Origin: Synechococcus sp. CS-1328
GTDB lineage: Bacteria > Cyanobacteriota > Cyanobacteriia > PCC-6307 > Cyanobiaceae
DNA length: 64,000 nucleotides
Assembly (NCBI RefSeq): GCF_025128095.1
Contig: NZ_JAHLYT010000068.1
Span: 38,675 to 102,674 of the forward strand
Reading direction: 5' to 3'
Shown here: positions 35,487-44,038 of the stretch, piece by piece
How positions within the stretch are numbered: position 1 is the stretch's first letter
Layout: every line of letters begins with the position of its first letter
Program-made: the position numbers and the translations under genes
Notes under the pieces: model-generated
Told to the model about the DNA's origin: nothing
What the model saw: only the letters and a program-made list of their open reading frames with translations
Database searches by the model: none

Positions 35487-36223
35487 GGAGCCGCGCCGGC
35501 CTCCACAACACGGGCCGATGCCACCTGCTGATCGGGCCAGCCCACCCGCTGCGCAAACAGGGCCTGGTCCAGCAGGCCCCGTTGCTCCAGCAGGGGCCGA
35601 ACCCAGGCCCAGCGATGGCCCAGTTTCAGCAGGGCCAGCACTTCGGCGCCCGCGGCAGCGCGATCCAGCAGGGCCTCCAGAGCTTCTGGCGTCTCAGGAG
35701 TGGGGCGGATCAGCAGGCTCTCCTGCTGCAGCGCCAGGGGCCAGGCGCCGGCCGCCGCCGCGGCAGCCACGGCACTGACACCGGGAATCAGCTGCACCGG
35801 CAGGGCCGGATGGCGCTGGCGCAGGGCCAGCAGCACGTAGGAGCTGGAAGCGAAAAGCGACACATCCCCTTCGCAGAGCAGCACCACCGAGCCGCCCTGG
35901 CCGGCGGCCTCCAGCACGGCGGCCGCGAGGGTATCGGCCGCAGCGTGCCAGGCCTGCCGCAGCGGCGCCGCTTCGCTCACCATCGGGAACAGCAGCGGCA
36001 ACTGCACCTGCTGAGGGGTGATCCAGGGGGCGGCAATCGCGGCGGCCATGCCGCTGGCGCCGAGGCGGGCCACCGGGTAAGCCACCACGATGGCGGCCCT
36101 GATGGCCTCCACGGCCGCCACCGTGAGCAGGCGTGGATCGCCCGGGCCCACCCCCACCAGGGTGAGAGCCGCTGGGGTGTCGGGCGGCAGGCTCGTCGGG
36201 GGGAACGCGGCCGGCAGCGGCAT
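35435..36223 (-). CDS. cobI: Precorrin-2 C20-methyltransferase
   Basis: SAM-dependent methyltransferase of the corrin (cobalamin or pseudocobalamin) pathway. The 262-residue protein has the family start LTLVGVGPGDPRLLTVAAVE, the substrate and SAM motifs VVLLCEGDVSLFASSSYV and IPGVSAVAAAAA, and the C-terminal YFSLLLI. The call rests on the GDVSLFxS motif, typical of CobI/CbiL. It overlaps the 3' end of dus by 52 bases, tail to tail. Confidence 0.88.
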   Translation of the reverse strand: MPLPAAFPPTSLPPDTPAALTLVGVGPGDPRLLTVAAVEAIRAAIVVAYPVARLGASGMAAAIAAPWITPQQVQLPLLFPMVSEAAPLRQAWHAAADTLAAAVLEAAGQGGSVVLLCEGDVSLFASSSYVLLALRQRHPALPVQLIPGVSAVAAAAAAGAWPLALQQESLLIRPTPETPEALEALLDRAAAGAEVLALLKLGHRWAWVRPLLEQRGLLDQALFAQRVGWPDQQVASARVVEAGAAPYFSLLLIRQSWPEVLP

Positions 36224-36287
36224 GGGCAGGAGGCGATCAGCGCCGATCTTTCTAGGCTGAAGCCACGTCGATCCCTGGACCTGATCC

Positions 36288-36851
36288 TTGAGTCAGCTGA
36301 GCCTCTACCCCAGCACCCCTGCCAAGGGAAGCCCCATGCCGGAGCTGGTGACCGGAGATGAGCGGATGATTCAGCGCGCCCTGGCGGAACGGGGCATCCG
36401 TTTCGAGCGCTGGCCTGCGGCCCAGGATCTGCCCGACCAGGCAGACGAGGCAGAGATTCTCAGCCGCTATGCCGCCGAGATCGCCCGGGTTCAGCAGGGA
36501 GGGGCTTACCCCACCGTGGATGCGATCCGCATCACCCCCGACCACCCCGATCGGGAGTCCCTGCGCCAGAAGTTTCTGCAGGAGCACACCCACAGCGAAG
36601 ACGAGGTGCGCTTCTTCGTGGAAGGGCAGGGTCTGTTCTGCCTCCACCTCGGCGAGGAGGTCGTGCAGATCCTCTGCGAGCGCAACGACTGGATCGCCGT
36701 GCCGGCCGGCACGCCCCACTGGTTCGACATGGGGGCGGCTCCGTCGTTCTGCGCCCTGCGCTTCTTCAACAACCCGGAGGGCTGGGTGGCCCAGTTCACC
36801 GGTGACCCGATCGCCGACCGCTACCCCCGACTGGAGGAACTGGCCGTCTAG
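36288..36851 (+). CDS. mtnD: Acireductone dioxygenase
   Basis: Metal-dependent cupin of the methionine salvage pathway; with Fe it yields the keto-acid precursor of methionine. The 187-residue protein has the metal-binding motif EHTHSEDEVRFF (His, His, Glu), the fourth ligand His in VPAGTPHWFDMG, and the conserved end CALRFFNNPEGWVAQFTG. The start is TTG 36288 (MSQLSLYP); an ATG at 36336 would shorten it before the fold. It is convergent with miaE, with 13 bases between stops. Confidence 0.92.
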   Translation: MSQLSLYPSTPAKGSPMPELVTGDERMIQRALAERGIRFERWPAAQDLPDQADEAEILSRYAAEIARVQQGGAYPTVDAIRITPDHPDRESLRQKFLQEHTHSEDEVRFFVEGQGLFCLHLGEEVVQILCERNDWIAVPAGTPHWFDMGAAPSFCALRFFNNPEGWVAQFTGDPIADRYPRLEELAV

Positions 36852-36864
36852 ACGAACTGGCGGT

Positions 36865-37482
36865 CTAGCTATGCATCCGCGCTTCTGAGTGCAGGCGGGC
36901 CAGCAGATTCGCCTCCACCGCTGCCAGTTGCTCCAGCCGGGCGATCAGCTGCGGCCGCGGCCAACGCTGTTCGCACAGCATCCAGTAGAGCCCGAAGTGG
37001 CGGGCCTCACTGGCCAGCAGATCGCCGTAGAGCTCCCGCAGCTGGCGGTCGGGCGCGTGCTGGGCGAGCAGGGCCATGCGCTCGTGGCTGCGGGCCTCGA
37101 TCAGACCGGCCACCAGAAAGCTGTCGAGCATGCGATCCGGTTCCTGGCGGCGGATCTCTTTCGACAGACCGGCCCCATAGGGGGGCGCTGCCAGGGGACG
37201 CAGGGGGATGCCGCGCTGGAGCAGCAGGGCCAGCACCCGATCAAAGTGCTGCAGCTCCTCCTGGGCCAGCGGGCTGAGGGCGGCGGCGAGGGCGGTATCG
37301 GAGGGGTAGCGGAACATCAGCTGCAGGGCCACGCCGGCAGCCTTGCGTTCGCAGTGGGCGTGATCGATCAGCACCAGATCGAGATCGGCCATGGCCTGCT
37401 GCAGCCACGCCTCGCTGCTCGGGGCGGCCAGCCATTTCACCCGGGCTGGCCGGGATGTCATCGCCTGGGACGTTCCCGTCAT
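36865..37482 (-). CDS. miaE: tRNA-(ms2io6A37) hydroxylase
   Basis: Non-haem di-iron monooxygenase that hydroxylates ms2i6A at tRNA position 37. The 205-residue four-helix protein shows iron-ligand patterns: [50 protein letters not shown] and [15 protein letters not shown] (Glu and ExxH pairs). Its ATG overlaps the stop of aroQ (ATGA at 37479-37482), so the two are co-translated. Confidence 0.92.
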   Translation of the reverse strand: MTGTSQAMTSRPARVKWLAAPSSEAWLQQAMADLDLVLIDHAHCERKAAGVALQLMFRYPSDTALAAALSPLAQEELQHFDRVLALLLQRGIPLRPLAAPPYGAGLSKEIRRQEPDRMLDSFLVAGLIEARSHERMALLAQHAPDRQLRELYGDLLASEARHFGLYWMLCEQRWPRPQLIARLEQLAAVEANLLARLHSEARMHS

Positions 37483-37937
37483 GGGCGGGCCGCGCGCAGG
37501 TGCTCCACCAGTCCGTCCAGGGCCAGCCGATAGCTGGTGGCCCCGAAGCCGCAGATCACCCCCACGGCCCGATCGGCCAGGTACGACTGATGCCGAAAGG
37601 GCTCGCGGGCATGGGTGTTGCTCAGATGCAGCTCCACGAAGGGAATGGCCACGGCCAGCAGGGCGTCGCGAATGGCGATCGAGGTGTGGGTGTAAGCCCC
37701 TGCATTGATCAGGATGCCGTCGGTGTCGCCGCGGGCCGCCTGGATCCGATCCACAAGGGCGCCTTCGTGGTTGCTCTGGAAACCATCGAGTTCCACCCCC
37801 AGACCGGCGGCTTGCTCCTGCAGAGCGGCATTGATCTGCTCGAGGCTGCGGCTGCCATACAGCCCCGGTTCGCGGCAGCCGAGCAGGTTGAGGTTCGGGC
37901 CGTGGAGCACCAGCAGTCGCACCGGGAGTTCCACCAT
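37479..37937 (-). CDS. aroQ: Type II 3-dehydroquinate dehydratase
   Basis: Third step of the shikimate pathway. The 152-residue protein is the dodecameric type II enzyme: [20 protein letters not shown] with the catalytic Tyr in [23 protein letters not shown] with Asn and His, and [19 protein letters not shown] with the catalytic His, then [15 protein letters not shown]. The start is ATG 37937. It is first gene of a two-gene unit with miaE. Confidence 0.95.
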   Translation of the reverse strand: MVELPVRLLVLHGPNLNLLGCREPGLYGSRSLEQINAALQEQAAGLGVELDGFQSNHEGALVDRIQAARGDTDGILINAGAYTHTSIAIRDALLAVAIPFVELHLSNTHAREPFRHQSYLADRAVGVICGFGATSYRLALDGLVEHLRAARP

Positions 37938-38031
37938 CGGAAGAAGCTCGATCGTATCGAGGCCCGGCGGATTGGGCCGCTGGCGGTGCTGGGGGCGGCA
38001 GGCCGGCTGGTAAGTTCTTGGGGTGTGGTTC

Positions 38032-38113
38032 GGGTCGGTGCCCGAGTGGTTAATGGGGGCGGACTGTAAATCCGCTGGCTCTGCCTACGTTGGTTCAAAT
38101 CCAACCCGGCCCA
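38032..38113 (+). tRNA. tRNA-Tyr(GTA)
   Basis: An 82-base class II tRNA. The acceptor GGGTCGG pairs with CCGGCCC, the anticodon loop CTGTAAA carries GTA, a long variable arm follows, and the T loop is TTCAAAT. The discriminator is A. CCA is not encoded. Confidence 0.95.
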
Positions 38114-38123
38114 TCCACCACAC

Positions 38124-38195
<72 letters not shown>

Positions 38196-38318
38196 TTGAT
38201 TTCATATCTACAGCATAATCTTGCCCACCGTAGATCGGTGTAGTTCAGGCCAGGCGAGCCGGTTTGTGGAACCTTGAAACAACGGGACAGAAGCGCAGAG
38301 CCCTGCAGCTGATGCCGC

Positions 38319-39611
38319 TCAGGCCACCTGGGAGTGGTGGCAGAGTTCGCCATAGAGGTGCTCAAGGCTGTCGATATTGGCGGCCAGGGTGTAACGCTCC
38401 ATCGCCCGCACCCGGGCCCGGCGCCCCAGCTCCTGGGTCAACACGGGTTGGTCCCGCAACACCGGCAACAGGGTGCGCAGCTGGGTGGTGACGCCCTGGG
38501 TGCTGATCACGATGCCCGCTCCCTCCGCCAGCACCTCGCCATCGGCGCCAGCATCAGTGGCCACGCAGGCCGTGCCGCTGGCCATGGCCTCCAGCAAGGC
38601 CAGGGAAAGGCCTTCCACCAGGGAGGGCAACAGGAACACCTCCGCCAGCTGCTGCAGGGCAACCCGGCGCTCCAGACTGGGCTCGAAACCCCACCACACC
38701 ACATCGGGTTCACTGCTGCTGCCCTGCAGGGCCGCCCGCACGGGACCATCCCCCACGATCACCAGCACGCAGCCGCGGGGACGCACGAGGCGCCAGGCCC
38801 GCAGCAGGGCCTCGACGTTCTTCTCGGTGGCCACCCGGCCCATGTAGAGAAAGACGCGGCGGCCGGCGAAGCGTTGTTGCAGAGCGGCCAGCTCCGGACT
38901 CGGAGACACCGAGGCCGGCCGCCAGGTGGCCATGTCGACGCCATTGGGAATCACGGCCAACCGTTCGCGCCGCACCCCCAGCCGGAGCAGCACCTCGGCC
39001 TGCAGCTCCGAGAACACGATCACCCGGTCGTAGCGGGCCAGCGAGGGGGCATACAGCTGATAGGTGAGCTGCTGCGTGCCTCCGGCCAGATTGCGCAGGC
39101 TGGCGTCGAAGGCGGGATGGAAGGTGGCCACCAGCGGCAGATCCAGCTGCTGGCAGAGGTCGGGCAGGAAGAAATCCAGCGGTGAGAGGGTGAGACTGGC
39201 GTGCACCACGTCGGGACGAAGGCGCTCCAGGGATTCCCGCAGGGCTCGCTGGGCCCCCAGCGAGGGGATGGTGTACACCTGCGACTTCATCAGATAGGGC
39301 AGAGCGACCTCCGGGTTCTCCTCTGCCAGGGTCACCGTCGGGTTGGTCTGGACCAGGGAAACGTTCCCCACCCCGCCTACCGCCCGCTCGCCTGACTGAA
39401 GCGAGGCGCTTGCCCTCCGCGCCCTCTCATTGGCCATGCGGTTGCGCGAAGCACTGCCGAACTCGGGCAGGCTCAGGCCCGTGGCCGGGGTGTCGAAGTG
39501 GATGAAGCTGATGCCGTGCCCCCGCTGCCGCAGGGCATAGGTGGTGGTGAGCCCGTAGGTGACGTTGCCGCAGAACGGTGATTTCTTGCCAAGCCAGGCA
39601 ATATGCGCCAA
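38319..39611 (-). CDS. Family 4 glycosyltransferase (GT-B fold)
   Basis: A 430-residue GT4-type glycosyltransferase. The N-terminal domain has IAWLGKKSPFCGNVTYGLTT and the acceptor His region VVATFHPAFD. The donor-binding domain has LAVIPNGVD, FLYMGRVATEKNVEALLRAW, VIVGDGPVR, and the EX7E motif in LPSLVEGLSLALLEAMASG. Donor and acceptor are not known. Between residues ~57 and 92 there is a poorly typical Arg/Ala/Gly-rich segment (RMANERARRASASLQ, then SGERAVGGVGNVSL), possibly a small in-frame insertion. Confidence 0.88.
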   Translation of the reverse strand: MAHIAWLGKKSPFCGNVTYGLTTTYALRQRGHGISFIHFDTPATGLSLPEFGSASRNRMANERARRASASLQSGERAVGGVGNVSLVQTNPTVTLAEENPEVALPYLMKSQVYTIPSLGAQRALRESLERLRPDVVHASLTLSPLDFFLPDLCQQLDLPLVATFHPAFDASLRNLAGGTQQLTYQLYAPSLARYDRVIVFSELQAEVLLRLGVRRERLAVIPNGVDMATWRPASVSPSPELAALQQRFAGRRVFLYMGRVATEKNVEALLRAWRLVRPRGCVLVIVGDGPVRAALQGSSSEPDVVWWGFEPSLERRVALQQLAEVFLLPSLVEGLSLALLEAMASGTACVATDAGADGEVLAEGAGIVISTQGVTTQLRTLLPVLRDQPVLTQELGRRARVRAMERYTLAANIDSLEHLYGELCHHSQVA

Positions 39612-39698
39612 GCACCACCTGCACCAGCAGAGGACGACGCTAGCAGCGTTGATCGGGCTGCCTCAGGGCTCAGCGACCGGATGGGCGTTCGCTCAGGC

Positions 39699-41093
39699 TC
39701 AGCGGCCTTCGGGGCGCCAGGGCTGCTCGATCACGGCGGCCAGCAGGGCGATGGCGGCCAGTCCCCACAGCACTGGCAGCAGGCCATAGCGACTCACCAC
39801 CGTGCCTGCCAGGACCAGGGGCAGGCTCAGGGCGATGTTGATCAGGTTGTTCTGCAGACCGAACACCTTGCCCCGTTGCGCCTCGGGCGTGTCCTCCTGG
39901 ATCGTGGTCTGGGCGGGGATCGCCAGCAGGGCCGCTCCCACCCCCAGCAGGCCGCAGAGCAGCAGGGTGAAGACCAGGCTGCCGCGCAACTGGCCCAGCA
40001 GCACCAGGCACCAGGCGATCGTGCCCAGGCCGGCGGAGGCCAGCACCCGCCGGTTGATGCCATGGCCCAGCTGGGCCATGGCCAGGGCCCCCACCGCCAG
40101 GCCCACACCGCTCATGGCCAGCAGAACTCCGAACCGGGTGGGGCCCAGCCCCTCCACCCCCGAGGCCAGGCTGATGGCCAGCACGTAGAGCGCGGCCAGC
40201 AAGCTGTAGAGCAGCACCAGGTGCACCATGGCGGTGCGCACGCTGGGTCGGGCCCGCAGCACCTGCAGGCCATCGCCGATTTCCTGCCACACCGTGGTCT
40301 GTCGATCGAGCTGGCGTTGCTCCTGCAGCTGGATGGTGCTGATCGCCACCGCCGCCAGGCCATAGCAAAGAGGCAGCAGCAGGAACTCCCCCCCCTGAAT
40401 GCCGAACTGGGCCAGGCCGTTGCGCAGCAGTCGCAGGATCGGATCGCCGAGGGCAAAGCCCAGGATCGTGGCGGCCATGCTTGTGGCCTGATAGAGAGAA
40501 TTGGCCGCCAGCAGCAGCGGGCCAGGCACCAGCAGCGGGATCACAGCCTGTTCCGCCGGCGCGAAGAACTGGGTCAGCACTGACTCCAGGAAGGTCATGC
40601 CCACCAATCCCCAGTAGCCCCAGCTCAGCCCGAACCAGACCGGCCCGGGGATCAGGCAGAGCGGCGCCAGCAGCACCAGGGCGGCCCGAAGGCCGTTGGA
40701 GGCCACCATCACGCCCCGTTTCGGCCAGCGATCCGCCCAGACGCCGGCCACGGTGCCCAGCACCATGGCCGGAATCGTGTTGGCCACGTAGATGCCTGTG
40801 GCCAGCAGGGTGATCACCTGGGCGCGGGTCTCCACGTCCATCCGCATCACCGCCGCGGCCTCCGCCAGCGCCGGATTGGTGCCGGGGGTGTCCGTGACCC
40901 AGTACTGGGCGATCAGGAACACCATCAACACGATGTAGAACTTGTCGGCCAGCTGCGAGAAGACCTGGCCGATCCACAGCCGCATGAAGCCAGGCAGGGC
41001 CAGCACGGCCTGTAATCCGGTGGCGCCGCCGCCAGCTCCTGGAATGTTGGGGGCGCTCACGCTGGCGCTGCGGGTCGTGTCATGCGGGTTCAT
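39699..41093 (-). CDS. MFS-type permease
   Basis: A 464-residue protein with about 12 membrane helices, of the MFS type related to lysophospholipid or drug exporters: MRLWIGQVFSQLADKFYIVL, GVWADRWPKRGVMVASNGLR with the family's DRxxKR loop, and QTTIQEDTPEAQRGKVFGLQ. The substrate is unknown. ATG 41093 overlaps the stop of recO (ATGA), so it lies in an operon with recO and deoC. The gene order deoC-recO-MFS is conserved in picocyanobacteria as far as I recall. Confidence 0.85.
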   Translation of the reverse strand: MNPHDTTRSASVSAPNIPGAGGGATGLQAVLALPGFMRLWIGQVFSQLADKFYIVLMVFLIAQYWVTDTPGTNPALAEAAAVMRMDVETRAQVITLLATGIYVANTIPAMVLGTVAGVWADRWPKRGVMVASNGLRAALVLLAPLCLIPGPVWFGLSWGYWGLVGMTFLESVLTQFFAPAEQAVIPLLVPGPLLLAANSLYQATSMAATILGFALGDPILRLLRNGLAQFGIQGGEFLLLPLCYGLAAVAISTIQLQEQRQLDRQTTVWQEIGDGLQVLRARPSVRTAMVHLVLLYSLLAALYVLAISLASGVEGLGPTRFGVLLAMSGVGLAVGALAMAQLGHGINRRVLASAGLGTIAWCLVLLGQLRGSLVFTLLLCGLLGVGAALLAIPAQTTIQEDTPEAQRGKVFGLQNNLINIALSLPLVLAGTVVSRYGLLPVLWGLAAIALLAAVIEQPWRPEGR

Positions 41094-41884
41094 GTTGCCC
41101 CAGGGCCGTCTGGCCCGTCCCGCCGCAGCAGGCGCCAGGCCCGCGGTCGGCGGCTGAGGTGTTCGTCGCACCAGATCTCCAGCAGCGCCAGCAGGTGCAG
41201 CCACACCGGCTCGGGTCCCAGCAGGCTTCCATCGCGGCGGCGGGGCAGCTGGGGCCGGGGCAGACGCTGCAGCAGGGCCACTTCCGAGGCATTGAGCACC
41301 ACCCGGGCGCCCGGCAGCGCCCCCACCACCAATCCTTCACCCGGCAGCAGGCTGCAGCGCCACTCCCAGTTGCCCACGGGCGGTTGCAGGGCTGCACCGC
41401 TGCGGGCGCAGTGCTGCAGGGGCAGGCCATAGCCCCCCAGGGCCAGCAGATGGACACTGCCCTGCACCGCGATCGCCAGGGCTTCGGGATTGGGGGAGTG
41501 CTGCCGCACCACCTCTTCCAGACGACCCAGCTGCATCAGCAGGTCCCCCAGCAGTCCGGGCACCGGCAGGTGCTCAGGCACCAGCAGGGAGGCCAGCTCC
41601 AGCAGCGACTGGGCGGCGGCCAGGGTCTCGAGCCGTTCCCCCAGCAGGGTGTAGTTGTGCAGCACCTGCAGCTGCCGCACCCGCTGCAGCCCCCGGCCTC
41701 CGCTCACCTGCAGGGTCAGGTGGGCCAGGGGAACCGCGGCCGCCAGGCGACTGCGGGGCCGACGGGCCCCTGGCACAGCCAGCCGGCAGAGGCCCTCCTC
41801 CTCACTGATCAGGCTCAGCAGGCGATCGTGTTCGCCCAGGGGGCGGGCACTGAGGGCCAGACCTTCAAGACGGCGATCCGGCAC
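41090..41884 (-). CDS. recO: DNA repair protein RecO
   Basis: Recombination mediator that helps load RecA on SSB-coated DNA. The 264-residue protein has an N-terminal OB fold ([59 protein letters not shown]). A helical C-terminal domain follows with only one cysteine near the usual zinc site (LPLQHCARSG), so the complete CxxC zinc finger is not present, as in many cyanobacteria. It overlaps deoC by 20 bases upstream and the MFS gene by 4 bases downstream. Confidence 0.9.
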   Translation of the reverse strand: MPDRRLEGLALSARPLGEHDRLLSLISEEEGLCRLAVPGARRPRSRLAAAVPLAHLTLQVSGGRGLQRVRQLQVLHNYTLLGERLETLAAAQSLLELASLLVPEHLPVPGLLGDLLMQLGRLEEVVRQHSPNPEALAIAVQGSVHLLALGGYGLPLQHCARSGAALQPPVGNWEWRCSLLPGEGLVVGALPGARVVLNASEVALLQRLPRPQLPRRRDGSLLGPEPVWLHLLALLEIWCDEHLSRRPRAWRLLRRDGPDGPGAT

Positions 41885-42560
41885 GCTGCGCCTGCATCAG
41901 GGCCACGCCACGGCTCGTACCCAGGCGGGCGGCGCCGGCCTCCACCAGGGCCAGGGCCTGCTCGAGATCCGTGATACCGCCGGAGGCCTTCACTGCCGCC
42001 CGGCCGCGGGCCAGCTCCCGCAGCCGACCCACCTGGTCTGCCGTCACGGGCGGACCGAAGCCACTGCCGGTCTTGAGGAAGCGAGCACCGGCATCCAGAC
42101 TCACCTCCACCAGCAGCTCCAGCGCCTCCGGCTCCAGACGGCCCACCTCGAGAATCACCTTGAGCGGCAGGCCCAGTTCAACGATCGCCGCCAGATCATC
42201 GTGCAGGCTGCCTGTGTCCCGGTCGATCAGGGCACCGAAATCGGGAACCACATCGAGCTCATCGGCCCCTCCGGCGGCCGCGGCTTCCGCCTCGGCTCGC
42301 TTGATGGCCGCTGGCACGGCACCGAAGGGAAACCCCACCACCGAGATCAACTTCACCGGCCCTCCGATCGGCAGGTGCTCGCGGGCCGTCGCCACCCAGC
42401 GCGAAGCCAGACAGACCCCGGCAAAGCCGAAATGGCGCGCTTCCTCACAGCAGCGCTGCACGCCAGCCCGGCCCTGCAGCGGGTCGAGCAGGGCATGGTC
42501 GATCAGGGGAGCAAGGTCGGGCTGCTCGCGCAGGCTGGAGCGATCGCGGGCCATGGCCAT
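41865..42560 (-). CDS. deoC: Deoxyribose-phosphate aldolase
   Basis: Splits 2-deoxyribose-5-phosphate into glyceraldehyde-3-phosphate and acetaldehyde. A TIM barrel of about 231 residues: [55 protein letters not shown], and the Schiff-base Lys in [12 protein letters not shown], then [14 protein letters not shown] and [11 protein letters not shown]. Start choices are ATG 42560, ATG 42554 or GTG 42566. It overlaps recO. Confidence 0.93.
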   Translation of the reverse strand: MAMARDRSSLREQPDLAPLIDHALLDPLQGRAGVQRCCEEARHFGFAGVCLASRWVATAREHLPIGGPVKLISVVGFPFGAVPAAIKRAEAEAAAAGGADELDVVPDFGALIDRDTGSLHDDLAAIVELGLPLKVILEVGRLEPEALELLVEVSLDAGARFLKTGSGFGPPVTADQVGRLRELARGRAAVKASGGITDLEQALALVEAGAARLGTSRGVALMQAQRAGSPS

Positions 42561-42634
42561 TACCACCGGTGGAACGACCGAGGGACGCCGGCCGTGGGTT
42601 CGCTCAGGTTGGGGGTGACTCAGCTCAGGGTCGA

Positions 42635-43225
42635 TCAGGCGTCTCTGGGCTGAATCACTCCAAAGCCACCGTGGTTGCGCCGATAGACCACCTGAATCTG
42701 GCCATCGTCGGCATCGCGGAACACGTAGAAGTCGTGGTCGATCAGCTCCAGCTGATGCAGGGCGTCGTCCAGCTTCATCGGCGGCATGGCGAAGTACTTG
42801 CGCCGCACCGCGGGGGCGGGCAGCTCCGGTTCCCGACCTTCGGTGAGGGAGTGATCGACCGAGAGCTCTCCAACGATCTCTTCTGTGCCGGGGGTGGTGC
42901 TGGCCCTGTGACCGGAGCTGTGGTGGTGGTCGTGCTGCCGGTCCATGAACCGATGCAGCTGGCGGCTCAGCTTGCTGGCCACCAGATCGATGCTGGCGTA
43001 AAGGTTCTCGCTGCGCTCCTGGGCGCGGATCACCGTGCCGTTGGCATACATCGTCACCTCGGCGGTCTGCTGGGGGACGCGGGGGTTGCGGGCGACGGAC
43101 AGATGCACGTCGGCCTCCTTCACCATGCCCTCAAAGTGGTTGATGGCGCGGGTCAGCTTGGCTTCGGTGTACTCCCGGATGGCCGGGGTGACATCAAGAT
43201 TGCGGCCATGAATCAGCAGTTTCAT
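42635..43225 (-). CDS. hpf: Long-form ribosome hibernation promoting factor (LrtA)
   Basis: A 196-residue long HPF. The N-terminal domain ([40 protein letters not shown]) blocks the decoding centre, and the C-terminal domain ([40 protein letters not shown]) dimerises ribosomes into 100S particles. They are joined by a His/Ser-rich linker. In cyanobacteria this gene is lrtA, known as light-repressed and induced in the dark. It is divergent from lipB, with ~51 bases between starts. Confidence 0.94.
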   Translation of the reverse strand: MKLLIHGRNLDVTPAIREYTEAKLTRAINHFEGMVKEADVHLSVARNPRVPQQTAEVTMYANGTVIRAQERSENLYASIDLVASKLSRQLHRFMDRQHDHHHSSGHRASTTPGTEEIVGELSVDHSLTEGREPELPAPAVRRKYFAMPPMKLDDALHQLELIDHDFYVFRDADDGQIQVVYRRNHGGFGVIQPRDA

Positions 43226-43276
43226 GAGCTTGGACCGCCTCCGGTTTCTCGGCTTGCACCAACGCTACGAAAGCCA

Positions 43277-44008
43277 GTGCCCCGATTCCGGAACGACGCA
43301 ATCCTTTTTGAAACCGCCGCTGCAACCGCCGCTGAAGCCTCCGCTGAAACTCGCGTTGAAACCGCCGATCCGGTGCCGTTTCTGAAGGCGTGGCAGTGGC
43401 AGCAGCAGCTCCAGAGCCGTCTGCTGCAGGATCCCGACGGACCCGATGCCGTGCTGCTGGTCCAGCATCCCCCCTGCTACACCCTCGGCCGCGGCGCCGA
43501 TCCGACCTTCCTGCGGTTCGATCCGGCCGATCCGCCCCTGCCCACCTACCGCATCGATCGGGGCGGTGAGGTGACCCACCATGCGCCCGGCCAGCTGGTG
43601 CTCTATCCGGTGCTGAACCTGCAGCGCCACGGGGCCGATCTGCACCAGTACCTGCGGCGGCTGGAGGAGGTGGTGCTCAGGGTGCTGGCTCGCCTGGAGT
43701 TGCGGGGCGAACGGCTGGACGGTCTCACGGGGGTGTGGCTGGAAGGGCGCAAGGTGGCGGCGATCGGGGTGGGGGCGCGGCGCTGGATCAGCCAGCACGG
43801 CCTGGCCCTGAATGTGGACGGGCCCCTGGAGGGGTATGCCGCGATCGTGCCCTGTGGCCTGCACGATCGACCGGTGGGGCGCCTGTGCGACTGGATTCCC
43901 CAGCTCACGGCCGCAGAGGTGCAACCCCTGCTGATCGCGGCCTTCGCCGAGGTGTTCGATCTGCAGCTGCGGCCTCCCCTCCCGGCAGAAGCGCTGCAGG
44001 GGTGGTAA
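43277..44008 (+). CDS. lipB: Octanoyl-[acyl-carrier protein]:protein octanoyltransferase
   Basis: Transfers octanoate from ACP to lipoyl domains. The 243-residue protein has [20 protein letters not shown], the signature [20 protein letters not shown], the Lys in [20 protein letters not shown] and the catalytic Cys in [18 protein letters not shown] 43277 ([12 protein letters not shown]) is the chosen start, followed by an Ala/Glu/Thr repeat-like stretch ([15 protein letters not shown]) that is longer than usual. The lipoyl-bearing pdhC gene lies 2.6 kb downstream. Confidence 0.9.
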   Translation: MPRFRNDAILFETAAATAAEASAETRVETADPVPFLKAWQWQQQLQSRLLQDPDGPDAVLLVQHPPCYTLGRGADPTFLRFDPADPPLPTYRIDRGGEVTHHAPGQLVLYPVLNLQRHGADLHQYLRRLEEVVLRVLARLELRGERLDGLTGVWLEGRKVAAIGVGARRWISQHGLALNVDGPLEGYAAIVPCGLHDRPVGRLCDWIPQLTAAEVQPLLIAAFAEVFDLQLRPPLPAEALQGW

Positions 44009-44038
44009 TCGTGGGCGCCAACGCCCGTCGTTTCCGCC

